NCBI GenBank assembly: GCA_021014325.1
Contig: CM037467.1
Location: forward strand, 11,670,773-11,734,772
Source: Plazaster borealis
Lineage: Eukaryota > Echinodermata > Asteroidea > Forcipulatida > Labidiasteridae
Length of the DNA: 64,000 nucleotides
Reading direction: 5' to 3'
Positions within the stretch are counted from its first letter, which is position 1. Each line of letters begins with the position of its first letter. Shown here in pieces: positions 21,201-26,391 of the stretch. The position numbers and the translations under genes are program-made. The notes under the pieces were generated by a model that saw only the letters and a list, made by a program, of their open reading frames with translations, was not told the origin of the DNA and made no database searches.

Positions 21201-21508
21201 CCAAGAGAGAAGACAAGGAATGAGGTTTCAGTTTTTAGATGTGGGAGGAAACCCCAAAGAAATATTCCAGGGAAAACCCATGCAATCTGGTTAGGGACTA
21301 AAAACCAAGTCCACATGTGCCTATACAGTTGAATTTCAACCGGGGTCCCAGAGGTGGAAGGCAAGGAAAGATACCACTACGCCAGCCCGACCGCCACTTG
21401 TAAAACCATGAACCGACAAATAATTTCCGATGTTTATATTTTTCTCTTTAGCTTGGCTTCTTCAAGAGAAAGACAATGAATGAAAACTCACCACCGACTG
21501 CCAATTGA
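3107..21508 (+). CDS. Integrin alpha subunit, alpha4/alpha9-like, 24 coding exons (5' partial)
   Basis: Membrane adhesion receptor chain that would heterodimerise with an integrin beta subunit. I joined 24 exons with AG/GT boundaries; every phase agrees, giving about 1032 codons with no internal stop. Order: propeller blades 1-7 (exons at 3107-10534), thigh (11224 to about 14302), calf domains (14612-20477), transmembrane segment and GFFKR tail (20915-21508). Three DxNxDxxxD-type loops lie in blades 5-7. There is no I domain between blades 2 and 3. Resemblance to alpha4/alpha9: DNQWLG followed by RQ, CGHLW, GNFRSADTEQ in blade 4 with no calcium loop, EGLVYVYINKG in blade 5, and GWIIA at the membrane. 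Potential N-glycosylation sites include NGTY, NSST, NDTV, NGTA, NFSM and NETI. No furin-like RxKR site was seen. The signal-peptide exon is missing, because the first exon starts with the last base of a codon. Family call is firm; the alpha4/alpha9 subclass is from memory of motifs and less sure. Confidence 0.95.
3335..3480 (+). mobile_element. Intronic repeat family with poly-C and CCATACGGCG core
   Basis: Signature gattctgtccctcc, C run, ccatacggcg, cagtgtgtacaaattt-like, tagcgccctcttt. Further copies lie at about 8320-8420 (+) and 12680-12850 (-), all in integrin introns. Confidence 0.65.
3520..4044. other. Intron remainder, AT-rich, no recognised feature
   Basis: A/T-rich intron sequence between the poly-C repeat and the next acceptor. 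Nothing beyond the acceptor (tatatctatag) was recognised. Confidence 0.5.
4045..4151 (+). CDS. Integrin alpha exon: blade 1/2 junction (DNQWLG)
   Basis: Reads NENLTAEKIFDVK, then DNQWLGASLTRQTN, and ends GDVT. The DNQWLG...L(S/T)RQ string is shared with alpha4 and alpha9. It joins in phase to the next exon as DVT-VCGHLW. The donor is gtgatc, weaker than its neighbours. Confidence 0.92.
4196..4533. mobile_element. Tandem pair of TAGAGCCTCGACT-ended MITEs
   Basis: Copy 2 (4398-4533) is bounded by tgtagagcctcgactt and aagtcgaggctctaca, an inverted pair. Copy 1 (4196-4381) shares ttcatgcttcatttgtattg and ttcactgctgtccccaagt. It is interrupted by an AATAAT-rich segment with tttttatatagcgcaaaatc, a second repeat type also present at 6580. 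Confidence 0.7.
4534..5388. other. Intron remainder, no recognised feature
   Basis: AT-rich intron. Contains gttacaacaacc near 5200 and a C-rich pyrimidine tract at 5371-5388 that serves as the acceptor tract of the CGHLW exon. Confidence 0.4.
5389..5530 (+). CDS. Integrin alpha exon: blade 2, CGHLW segment
   Basis: Begins VCGHLWSNDYYINED and ends KKLRPCVD, with the paired cysteines expected after the CGH/CAH(R)W motif and before the blade 3 start. The acceptor has a long C tract (ccccccccccttag); the donor is gtgagt. Open frame continues into the intron, so a naive ORF would overextend this exon. Confidence 0.93.
5855..5958 (+). repeat. G-rich minisatellite with quadruplex potential
   Basis: Repeats of gggcgggggagtgggt and gggggtggtggggctggggg give more than ten G runs of three or more in 100 bases on the coding strand of an integrin intron. 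Confidence 0.75.
6306..6422 (+). CDS. Integrin alpha exon: blade 2/3, CQAG...GAVGSYEW
   Basis: Reads GSCQAGISATYTQGGDLILG, then AVGSYEWN. This corresponds to the conserved (F/S)CQAG(F/I)S...LGA(P/V)GS(Y)xW segment. In I-domain integrins the insert would lie near here; none is present. NGTY near the start is a possible glycosylation site. Donor gtacta. Confidence 0.95.
6585..6700. repeat. AATAAT-headed dispersed repeat (TATATAGCAC type)
   Basis: aataataataatacgcag, ttcttatatagcactttat, actcccgatgggtgtctca, aagcgctc. A short related piece is at 4258-4300. Typical of a short interspersed element; class not determined. Confidence 0.5.
7025..7129 (+). CDS. Integrin alpha exon: blade 3 linker
   Basis: Encodes a Thr/Asn-rich stretch, TTINAEKNSSTYRYNFGDLS, then DWNMMGQKGQTDYT. 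The residues are poorly conserved, as is usual between blades 3 and 4, but phases fit on both sides. Acceptor is ttttggttgaacag and donor gtgagt. NSST is a possible N-glycosylation site. Confidence 0.85.
7231..7375. mobile_element. Fold-back MITE, GGGGCCGATTTCACAAAG ends
   Basis: Starts ggggccgatttcacaaag and ends ttttgtgaaatcgacccc, an inverted pair. The interior is itself palindromic around repeated gactagtcctat and aggactagtcct. Lies wholly in an intron. Confidence 0.75.
7376..8053. other. Intron remainder
   Basis: Holds gtgttaccgcaaactgaat at 7532, the reverse complement of a ggtttgcggtaacacc motif seen at 10692 and 58953. No exon or other feature recognised. Confidence 0.4.
8054..8196 (+). 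CDS. Integrin alpha exon: blade 4 without Ca loop
   Basis: Reads GYSVSSGNFRSADTEQGVTG, then APRSNSVGMVLIYNLD and TRLRGDQ. GYSV...GAP...G.V.IY is a full FG-GAP blade. Where alpha5/alphaV have a DxNxDxxxD loop, this has GNFRSADTE, like GHFRSQHTTE in alpha4. Donor gtaaag. Confidence 0.95.
8315..8420 (+). mobile_element. Second copy of the CCATACGGCG intronic repeat
   Basis: Shares gattctgtcccccatacggc and tagcgccctcttttgaat with 3335-3480. Sits in the intron between two blade exons, only about 90 bases before an acceptor. Confidence 0.65.
8513..8650 (+). CDS. Integrin alpha exon: blade 5 with Ca-binding loop
   Basis: Reads MFSYYGSAVLGVDLNNDSLS, then DLLVGAPLYSVKQDEG and VYVYINKGE. DLNNDSLSD is a canonical calcium loop, and LLVGAP plus EG.V(Y/F)VYIN follow the family closely. 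Acceptor ttttatccacag; donor gtaagg. Confidence 0.96.
8799..8907 (+). CDS. Integrin alpha exon: blade 6 first half
   Basis: Reads GNMELQEFKLKGTEAIGGRF, then GSAIAFIGDINLDGFY. The calcium loop DINLDGFYD is split by the intron, with its last Asp coming from the next exon. Donor gtaagt. Confidence 0.95.
8908..9528. other. Intron splitting a calcium-binding loop
   Basis: No repeat recognised apart from a C/A-rich run at 8935-8955. The intron separates DINLDGFY from its final Asp. The acceptor is ttcattaaattcag. Confidence 0.5.
9529..9623 (+). CDS. Integrin alpha exon: blade 6 second half
   Basis: Reads (D)VAIGAPYEDENTGAVYIYRG, then YAGGIRRTYSQ. It is the textbook DVAIGAP...GAVYIY end of blade 6. 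Acceptor is cattaaattcag, donor gtgggt. Confidence 0.96.
9624..10397. other. Intron with GACGTTTCGACC repeat fragment
   Basis: aactcgacgtttcgaccagt followed by atgctcagatcgtcttcagg at 10207-10246 is a dispersed repeat. A related piece (aattcgacgtttcgacg, gattgtctttatagggagaa) is at 10766-10815 and another (gactgacgtttcgaccc) at 52758. Its parent element is unidentified. Confidence 0.45.
10398..10534 (+). CDS. Integrin alpha exon: blade 7
   Basis: Starts RIAARG after a cttttcttactataaag acceptor. It includes FGSSISGGLDIDLNYYPD, LVVGAYENDTVVLF. DIDLNYYPD is the blade 7 calcium loop and VGAY...VVLFK the end of the propeller. An alternative acceptor 10 bases downstream (aatcgcag) would bring a stop within nine codons, which decides the start. 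Confidence 0.93.
10930..11133. mobile_element. GCTTAGCA-rich MITE, copy 1
   Basis: Begins gggctaaatttcataaagc and ends acagctttatctttgaattg, giving inverted GGGCc..TTTCATAAAGC ends. The interior has ctgctaagcaa and ggtaacctgtttctgc. Related copies: 12958-13540 and 17150-17520, with fragments at 28690-28800 and 33140-33270. Confidence 0.65.
11224..11384 (+). CDS. Integrin alpha exon: thigh domain start
   Basis: Reads TLPIVSLSVWIQVDPSTLDP, then CKIG, TCLDVQACFHFTDEHG. It matches R(T)RPVV...V.P...C...T.V.CF...CF at the propeller-thigh junction. Donor gtaagt. Confidence 0.93.
11385..11817. other. Intron rich in GATTGATT-type imperfect repeats
   Basis: Degenerate gattgattgatga tracts from 11570 to 11770. 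No exon signal. Confidence 0.5.
11818..12095. mobile_element. Fold-back element with about 115-bp arms
   Basis: The left arm runs acaagcaaggaagtggtagc through caatgaaggggacaagcc. The right arm runs acttgccttgtccccttc through taccttccttgttcgc. Arms pair nearly throughout around a loop near 11940-11980. It is followed by an ATTG microsatellite (12106-12135) just before an exon. Confidence 0.8.
12155..12318 (+). CDS. Integrin alpha exon: thigh domain
   Basis: Reads FDYNLEVDTLKSDIGATSRF, FFLTDEESETTALAKT, then CYPTKAYLR. Consistent with thigh beta strands (Y.L..D......R..F). Lies just after an ATTG microsatellite in the intron; acceptor attttgcag, donor gtatgt. Confidence 0.9.
12680..12850 (-). 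mobile_element. Third copy of the CCATACGGCG intronic repeat
   Basis: Reverse orientation: aaaagagggcgctat, tttgtacacagtttgccgta, then a G run. Both internal arms are visible (a cccatacggg-like end at 12716), suggesting a longer fold-back member. Confidence 0.6.
12958..13540. mobile_element. GCTTAGCA MITE copy 2, split by a nested fold-back
   Basis: The outer element starts cctagtttcatagagctgc and resumes after 13515 as aagcaactctatgaaattga. A 27-base piece (agattgttgagcaatatttt...) is duplicated in tandem just before the break (about 13102-13157). The inserted element is listed separately. Confidence 0.75.
13158..13515. mobile_element. Nested fold-back MITE, AAGGGACACGTTGCC ends
   Basis: Left end aagggacacgttgccttgga, right end ccaaggcaacgtgtcccttt. 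Further pairs inside include aaccgtttgttata with tataacaaacggtt, and aattgcgtggttttcctttt with its complement. The centre has ggtcggccattttgt and acaaaatggccgac. I believe this family is widespread in echinoderms (from memory). Confidence 0.8.
13630..13797 (+). CDS. Integrin alpha exon: thigh domain end, contains RGD
   Basis: Reads SEVGDFLTPLKFLLNYNIFN, YPHEDPPRGDESYTFL, and PVLDDNACSNGTAEKT. D(Y/F)LTP(L/I)...L.Y and PVL are standard. The RGD tripeptide sits where alpha4 has its internal cleavage loop. No dibasic site is present here. Confidence 0.93.
13904..14048. mobile_element. MITE with CCGTGCAAGTCTCGCGCGTATT ends, copy 1
   Basis: Left end accgtgcaagtctcgcgcgt; right end ttcgcgtgagactttcacag; TA abuts both ends. 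An internal gggaccactttggtccca hairpin lies near the left end. The second copy is at 55391-55537. Confidence 0.75.
14223..14302 (+). CDS. Integrin alpha exon: FVRDCG...C segment
   Basis: Short exon reading VLFVRDCGSDSICQTNIKVV, then ADLEAQ. It is the highly conserved F.(K/R)DCG.D..C segment at the thigh/calf-1 junction (genu). Acceptor ttatacttttttag; donor gtaaac. Confidence 0.96.
14612..14756 (+). CDS. Integrin alpha exon: calf-1 start
   Basis: Reads SGNPYITLGGDGVVYLLVEV, HNEGEEAHNTELLITHPR, then EVIYESLEMST. The V.V.N.GE(D/E)A(Y/H)...L....P strand pair is typical for calf-1. Donor gtaagt. Confidence 0.94.
14815..15290. repeat. TTTTTGCCACTTGTGGTTTCAG minisatellite
   Basis: Two clusters (14815-14925 and 15040-15285) of a roughly 22-30 base unit, ttttgccacttgtggtttca, degenerate, in one integrin intron. 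The ORFs across it arise from the repeat. Confidence 0.75.
15478..15603 (+). CDS. Integrin alpha exon: calf-1 CSVGNPM
   Basis: Reads VECLESSSCTPDNIVTCAPR, EAYTDTAEVLCSVGNPM, ending RSNTV. C(D/S)(V/L)GNPM is an integrin alpha hallmark. Acceptor cttccgttgaag; donor gtgagt. Confidence 0.95.
15758..15910 (+). mobile_element. tRNA-derived SINE, Leu/Ser-like head
   Basis: cttttccgagcggttaagag (A-box region), then gtgggtttgagtcccgttca (B box), followed by ccttgagcaagatgcttcac. The extra tail after the tRNA-like part marks a SINE rather than a functional tRNA. Confidence 0.7.
16329..16543 (+). CDS. Integrin alpha exon: calf-1/calf-2
   Basis: Largest exon. Reads WLNVDFSLTTYLKQSIMRMR, FDVRGLAYGRQVVNFSMTAS, and DNTVTVDLPIRIVADISVRG. 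It fits the F...L...N....DN.V.V.LP......DI..RG pattern. NFSM is a possible glycosylation site. Confidence 0.92.
16748..16870 (+). mobile_element. tRNA-derived SINE head
   Basis: ggaggtctagtggtctactc and tgtgggttcgaatcccaccc (A and B boxes), followed by a tail with a ggataatcatcc inverted motif. In an integrin intron. Confidence 0.65.
16969..17140 (+). CDS. Integrin alpha exon: calf-2, PEQIFY
   Basis: Begins VVQPEQIFYSSDNETIEG and ends GIGPTFTHVYE. PEQ(I/V)(F/Y)Y and GP...HVYE are calf-2 signatures. The intervening loop (about 30 residues, ADKEALLRQALIGAGFLDGD) looks longer than in vertebrate homologues I recall. Acceptor ttgtgttacag; donor gtacaa. Confidence 0.94.
17150..17520. mobile_element. 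GCTTAGCA MITE copy 3, with an adjoining partial copy
   Basis: Main copy starts cctttttcataaagcctgtg-like at 17325 and ends aacagctttatgaaatcggg. The stretch 17165-17255 (gattgcttaacacagacatg, acaggttaccagcc) is a second partial copy. Confidence 0.6.
17521..18433. other. Long integrin intron, partly palindromic
   Basis: aacattgtgggcatgacccc with ggggtcatgcc-type symmetry around 17805-17835, and ctgtacaa/ttgtacag pairs around 18085-18185, suggest a degraded fold-back. No exon seen. Confidence 0.4.
18434..18541 (+). CDS. Integrin alpha exon: calf-2, LPWRTNNGDWLIYI
   Basis: Reads VGNEGPGRLPFDGEVTIDLP, WRTNNGDWLIYIKSIQ. V.N.GP......V.I..PW....G.WL.Y is the conserved calf-2 strand pair. Acceptor ttgttaaag is short; donor gtaaat. 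Confidence 0.95.
18542..19054. other. Integrin intron with ACCATTATA/AGCACTT degenerate repeats
   Basis: gatagcactttaccattata, gcagtttaccattacagaat, ggcattttaccatacagaat, agcacttaaactcg form a short degenerate tandem repeat. No coding signal. Confidence 0.4.
19055..19198 (+). CDS. Integrin alpha exon: calf-2 Ser/Asp-rich loop
   Basis: Starts LNGKGTCASSSVLDQQR, then a Ser/Asp-rich stretch ending GLSSDDSSNQNM. This is the position where alphaV and alpha5 chains are cut into heavy and light chains, but no dibasic furin motif is present. Acceptor gttctctgtag; donor gtaagt. Confidence 0.88.
19199..19813. other. Integrin intron, no recognised feature
   Basis: An incidental 94-residue open stretch at 19423-19707 has no splice continuity with the integrin frame and no recognisable family. 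I treat it as chance. Confidence 0.45.
19814..19930 (+). CDS. Integrin alpha exon: C..A.C...C, LLW
   Basis: Reads GCDIAQCVTVTCTVEGPVAS, then GTGVVVTVDALLWQRTLID. C.....C..C.....G...........LW is the last conserved calf-2 block. This exon and about 320 bases of the following intron recur in decayed form at 22941-23370. Acceptor ttctcctgcag; donor gtaagg. Confidence 0.95.
20373..20477 (+). CDS. Integrin alpha exon: calf-2 end
   Basis: Reads NEMGTVYLISTATFGLQDTS, SSHTQPADDVPDTIQ. Forms the last extracellular beta strand before the membrane-proximal linker. Acceptor tcttcctctccag; donor gtaaca. Confidence 0.9.
20915..21034 (+). CDS. Integrin alpha exon: transmembrane segment
   Basis: Starts LKTTIFTEEVPDKPVEGW, then IIAVSAIGGILGLVILVA, ALWK. 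The single hydrophobic helix has small-residue spacing typical of integrin alpha chains and ends in LWK before GFFKR. GWIIA(V/I)S at its start resembles alpha9. Donor gtacgc. Confidence 0.96.
21130..21398 (-). mobile_element. tRNA-like SINE in last integrin intron
   Basis: Minus strand begins ggtcgggctggcgtagtggt with an A-box-like tggcgtagtgg. A B-box-like ggttgaaattc follows, then aagtccacatg-type body and tttggggtttcctcccacat. The last intron is thus mostly this insertion plus an A-rich tail at 21090-21175. Confidence 0.6.
21452..21508 (+). CDS. Integrin alpha terminal exon: GFFKR and short tail
   Basis: Reads LGFFKRKTMNENSPPTAN then TGA. KLGFFKR is the invariant membrane-proximal clasp with the beta tail. 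Only 12 residues follow it, with no tyrosine and no match to the longer alpha4 and alpha9 tails. Acceptor tttctctttag. Confidence 0.96.
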   Translation, partial: LGFFKRKTMNENSPPTAN

Positions 21509-22070
21509 GATGATCGGTTTCAGTTTTGACACGCGAAGTCTTCGTAATGACATCACATCGATGTTGCGGCGTTCGAAACTTCCAACCCACAGCACCCCGT
21601 GTAATGTGTCAACCTTTAACGCGTCGGCTCAGTAGTAAAGGTCATTTATTGCAATTTCATACTCATAATGATCAAAGGGTCATAAGATGAAAGATTCGGA
21701 TACATTTGAAAAAATAAATCAAAATCAACAAATAAATGTTTTTTACTTAGAAAATTAATGTTTTCTTTTGCCAAATAAATACTTAGATGACCACTATTGA
21801 TCAACAAACCCTATTCACCAGGAGCTCCAAAATATGCAAAAAGCAATTGTATGAAACCCATAAAAATGGCACTAATGACTCTATAGTCCTGAGCAGACGA
21901 ACGGTGAGATCAGCTGTTGAGAATCCTTTCGTCTGGCTTCTATTCTCTTTCTTATGATCCCTGTGTGCAACAAAAAAGGGGCCAGGCTGTACAAACTTTA
22001 AACTTCTCCCATTTGTTCGCTTTTATTTATGTTTTGCATCTTGTATACTAGACCCCCTGAACTGAATAAA
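21509..22070 (+). other. Integrin 3' UTR with candidate poly(A) signals
   Basis: AATAAA hexamers occur at 21713, 21731, 21774 and 22065, downstream of the TGA at 21506-21508. The first three sit in an A/T-rich patch and would give a 3' UTR of about 220-290 bases. Transcript ends were not observable, so which is used is unknown. Confidence 0.5.
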
Positions 22071-22560
22071 GCGCCAAAACTGAAGTCACACAAAGGAAAC
22101 GTCATGCATGCACGTGCAGCTCTCATCCAATGATAGGTACTCTGCATTAGGCCTTACTGGGGGCGCTGTTTGATCTTTTGACGTCACAAGCAATTCGTAT
22201 TTTGGGACTCGTTGATTGACTGATTAGACGAATTACGGCGTATGTAAATACTTGCCAATTTGTTTATTTTGCTGCATTTGCTCGATTAGATAGAAGTTAC
22301 TGATTCCCAAACATGTACATGACAGTAGAGTTTCCAGGACTAACGTATTAATGGGCTGTAAAATTATACGCTTTTGTTATTGTTTTTGTGTGCGTGTAAA
22401 ATGCATTAAATGCTTTGTATTTTGCGTAATAATTGAAAATAGAAGTAAAGAGGATTTAAACAACAATATTACTAGTTATTTTCTGACGAGGGACCATGAG
22501 TGTGGAGCAGTCTTTCTAAACAACCGTTCAAGGAAAACTTGGTAGGGTGACACATTGTTA
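22071..22560. other. Intergenic sequence, no recognised feature
   Basis: Unique-looking A/T-rich sequence just past the last candidate poly(A) signal. Contains no supported gene. Confidence 0.4.
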
Positions 22561-22627
22561 TGTTGTGAAAATTACAATCAAACAAGTAAACAAAAACAAG
22601 TAAACAAACAAACAAACAAACAAACAG
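22561..22627 (+). repeat. CAAA microsatellite
   Basis: aacaagtaaacaaaaacaag followed by repeated caaacaaacaaa, ending at aacagg near 22627. Confidence 0.85.
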
Positions 22628-22697
22628 GAGATGAACGAAATCTGACAGAGAATTGGTTTTGGATGAGAGACAAATAATGTTTTTTTCTATCTATTTT

Positions 22698-22940
22698 ACG
22701 GAGTTCCGGGAGTGCCATACCACAAACTCAGATATTGATCTCACCAGAGCAAGGACAAGTCGACATCTAAGATTAGTAGTAGGTCGACTGGCGAGATTTA
22801 TATAATCTCAGGACAGTCGACATTTTAGATTCAGTAGGTCGACTTGCGAGATTTATATCTCGCCGGACAAGTCAACATCTAAGTTTCAGTAAAGTCAACT
22901 GGCAAGATTTACTCTCAGGACAAGTCGACATCAAAGATCC
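22698..22940. mobile_element. Short minisatellite of the 46-bp GTCGAC family, with terminal motif
   Basis: Begins acggagttccgggagtgcca, resembling acggagctatagctccacga at 44544. It then has three to four diverged units (ggacaagtcgacatctaag, taggtcgactggcgagattt). These are the reverse complement of the 46-bp unit arrayed at 44622-45246. Confidence 0.7.
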
Positions 22941-23370
22941 AGGGTTGTGATCGAGCGAGCTCAGTGCGTCGCCGTTGTGTGCGCAATCAAATGCTCAACA
23001 GTGGCTTGGGGGGTGTCACCATTGATGCGTTGCTACGGAAACGTACACTAATTGATGAAAGGACACCTTAAACGTAAAAAAGAACAAAAAACAAAACTGC
23101 AACAACAACTAGGGAACAAGCATGTATTGATTAATGTTGACTTGATCATTTGTGCTCGGCTTGACAACAGGCAGGGTTCTGGAATAATGAGGCACTTTAA
23201 TGAGGTGTGTTGCGGAAAACACCTGCGGTCTTGAAAAAGATGGTTTTGTGTTTCTTATGATCGGGTGCGTTAATATCATCCAAATCCCAAAAGTCGAGCT
23301 CTTTATGTCAAACCAAGATGGTGACGTAGTAGTCAACATTCACATTTCACTGACATTAATTCAAACCGGA
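22941..23370 (+). pseudogene. Decayed duplicate of an integrin exon and its downstream intron
   Basis: 22943-23055 matches the exon at 19814-19930 (GGTTGTGAT, GCTCAGTGCGTC, GATGCGTTGCT, ATTGAT). It carries a 4-base insertion and an 8-base gap that break the frame, and its donor reads GA instead of GT. Similarity continues through the intron (acttgatcatttgtgctcgg, cttgacaacaggcaggg, ggtgacgtagt) to about 23370, matching up to about 20250. Intron retention shows DNA-level duplication, not retrocopying. Confidence 0.88.
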
Positions 23371-24110
23371 AAAAGGCCCCCTATATGCACTGTAATGTGT
23401 GTACTCTTGTGACTGGTTCTCACTGATAATTCTTGGCACAGCGTAGCGGCTACATTAGGAAATCAGCCTTGTGTAATTTGTGTTAGACGCGAAATCTTCC
23501 CAGGGGTTAGCAAGAGTTGAAATATTCTCTGAGTTTAATCTTTGACCGAGAAGTATTCAATGTCTGCAAGCGAATACTTCATTTTAGGGTATAAAGGTAC
23601 ACTGTAACAATTCACCGAGTCCACGGTAACATTTTTGTCTTCGTGAGTTTTTAGTTTACCCTCAAGGGGGTGATCACCATAGTCCCAACAGTCGAATCCA
23701 TTACTCGATTGGAAATGGGTCACCGTGAAAAGGTGATCCATCAGCCGTCTATTATATCAAACTAGCCCGTGGGTTTTGAACCTCTAAGGGCTCGTGAAAC
23801 CAAGCAACGCCGTACAATTCCTGCAACTGTGCGGTCACCAGGGCAAGAGGCAGACAAGATATCGAAAAATGTCACTATAAATATTAAACAGAACTACATA
23901 TAAACAGAAGACTCGATAAGACACCACCCCTCAACCCCTGAAAAGAAAGACAAAACAAATATCAAACTAACCATTACCACCTAAAACAAAATCAACAAAA
24001 TCAACAACAAACAAACAACAACACAACGATCGAGCACAAAAGACAAACACAACTAGAGATTCAGTTTTTGTTGGTTACAAAAACAAGGTGTTCGAGAGTA
24101 ATGTCATCAA
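23371..24110. other. Intergenic, no recognised gene
   Basis: Includes paired ggtgatcaccat and ggtcaccgtgaaaaggtgat motifs at 23670-23740 and an A-rich AACAAA tract at 23945-24060. No gene supported. Confidence 0.4.
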
Positions 24111-24129
24111 ATTATGAGTGAATGATTTG

Positions 24130-24620
24130 GTGTCGACAAGTTATGATTTTTTCAAGTATTAAATTTCATCTTCCGGTTTGAACAGGAAGTCAAGATCAAA
24201 TAAGGTCACATGTGTAGCGTTTCTTAAATCTTTGGAGCCCTTTCCGATGATGTATAGATGATAAAAATCCAATGTGTTATACAGGAGTTATGATTTTTTC
24301 AAATTTTAAATTTTATCTTTCGGTTTGAACAGGAAGTAAAGGTCAATTGGGGTTACATTCTGTATATCATTTCTAAAGTTGTTACATACTTTCCCAATGA
24401 TGAATAGATTGTAAAAATCGAATGAGTTGTTCAGAAGTTAAGATATTTTTAAATATTAAATTTCAACTTCCGGTTTTAACCGGAATTTAAGGTCAAACGG
24501 GGTCACACTTTGTGTAGCGCGTGTTAGGTTTATTAAGACCTTTCAGATGATGTATGGATTGTAAATATCCAATGTGTGGTTCAAGAGTTACAACATTTTC
24601 AAATATTGAATTTTTCGCTC
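24130..24620 (+). repeat. About 149-bp tandem repeats, three units
   Basis: Units start near 24141, 24290 and 24439 with tatgattttttcaa(g)tatt, followed by cttccggtttgaacaggaag, tcaaggtcaaa, gatgatgtatagattgtaaa and ccaatgtgtggttcaagag. A fourth partial unit begins near 24588. Confidence 0.75.
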
Positions 24621-25660
24621 GTTGTTTCTTAGTATATTGCACAGTCACGCCAAATGTATTCATACATGTAGCTGTACAGTACATACATTAGTCTTCAACC
24701 GGAGCGTCTTGGAACCAAGACTATACACAATGTAAACTAACTACACGTGCTCACGTGCTACGTGCATGTTCAGTGTGTGCGTAGTGCCTACATGTGTTAA
24801 TACACTGTTGTGCCGTCGTGCGTTGTCAACGTGAGTCACGTCAAGAGACACGTGCGCTTTAACCAACATTGGCTTTAACGTCCGGTTTTGACCAGATGTA
24901 AAAGTCAAAATGTTGTCATGTCTGTGCAAAAGTTTGAGCAGGCTCAATCATCTATCACCTGATGCAAAAACTTTGTGGTTTTTGAGATAAGAATTTTGTG
25001 AAATTTTCAACTTCCGGTTTGAACCAGAAGTCAAGGTCAAACAGGGTCATACTTTGTGTACCTTTTGTTGATCGTTTAACGACCTATCCGATGATGTATA
25101 GATTGTAAAAATCCAATATGTGGTTCAAGAGTTATGATTTGTTTACAAATATTAAACTTTGATTCATTGTAATTTAATACCTGATGACGTCATCATGACA
25201 TCATCAAGTTTGTGTCGTCTTGGTATTTAGGTTCAAATGTCTCATGAGTTTCAATGTAAAAATCAATTTCAATCTTGAGTTATGCTGTAGACAAGCTCGA
25301 AAATGATGTTTTTCAAGAAAAAACCCAAAGGCAAACTTTGACCTAGGGGCATGACCTTAAAGAAAAGGTCAAACGATTTTGACGTTTACTTTTCAAATGT
25401 TGCCCCAGTCTTGATCTATCACATGCCCAACTATGAACATCATAGCTTTCATATTCAATGAGATACAGCAATTACCAAATGGTCATTTTTCAACTTTAAA
25501 AACCTTGTAATTCGACACCTGATGACGTCATCATGACGTTATCAACTTTGTGCCGTCTTCATATCGAGGTTCAATTGTCTGATGAGTTTCATTGTTCAAT
25601 TCAATTTCATTCTTGAGTTATGCTGTAGAGAAGAGTTCCAGGGAAGAAGAAGAAGAAGAA
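24621..25660 (+). mobile_element. Composite repeat resuming the 149-bp unit and ending in a GAA tail
   Basis: After a 230-base interruption the same unit returns at about 25005-25140 (cttccggtttgaaccagaag). Two related blocks then follow, each with acctgatgacgtcatcatga, tgtgccgtcttcatat-like and cttgagttatgctgtagaga (25180-25280 and 25510-25635). It finishes in agaagaagaagaagaaga. A simple-repeat 3' tail suggests a retroposed or transposon end; class unknown. Confidence 0.6.
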
Positions 25661-26390
25661 GATGGAGAAGAAAGAAAAAAACCAGAACAAAAACAAAGAG
25701 GTGTTCGTGCTCATATTGCACGAACACCTAATAACACAAAAAAACACACACACGATTGTGCATAATATTTGTGGACTTCCAAATAGTTACCACATACTAA
25801 AGACAAAAGTAGGCCTACATTTTATAACTACTTCCGTGTCTTTTTGAAGATATTTTAACAGCTGTTTTTTGTTTTGCTCTGGTGATCCTATAAAAAGTCT
25901 ACTTCAATTTTAGAAAGTGCTTCATTTTCAAGAAAAAAAAAGAAAATCTTAATTAAAAGGTCTACTAACTAAGTATAATTGGAATAATTTTGAGAACTGA
26001 GTTTATACAATCGTAATTATATACATATTTGTTTGTATTTATCTTAGAGAAAATCACTCAAACTGTTTGTGATAAATTTGTTGTAACTATATTGTTTTGT
26101 TTTGTTTTGCTGGATGCGCTTCATACAGCACACTAAAAATACACAGAAATAGAGCTTGTTGTGAACCTATTAATGTTGTTTGAAAGTGTTTCTTGTTTCG
26201 TCTTGTGTATCAAGTGACATTCCTATTGGCTTTTGTTGGTGAACACAACATCCAACACCCCCCCTCCCGTCCCCAAGACAAAAACAAAACTGCACACATT
26301 ATATTATCCTCTGTGGTAAATTATACGAGGCGTCCAAGCGAGAAATTAAAACCGAGCGAGCTGTTCTTTTAAAATGTCTCAAATCGAGTC
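25661..26390. other. Intergenic AT-rich sequence
   Basis: A small hairpin gaggtgttcgtgc...gcacgaacacct lies at 25698-25728. Otherwise nothing recognised. Confidence 0.4.
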
Positions 26391-26391
26391 T

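Noticed and set aside
22735..23060. CRISPR-like array (regular GTCGAC repeats)
   Set aside because: Eukaryotic context, degenerate contiguous units without unique spacers; a minisatellite explains it.
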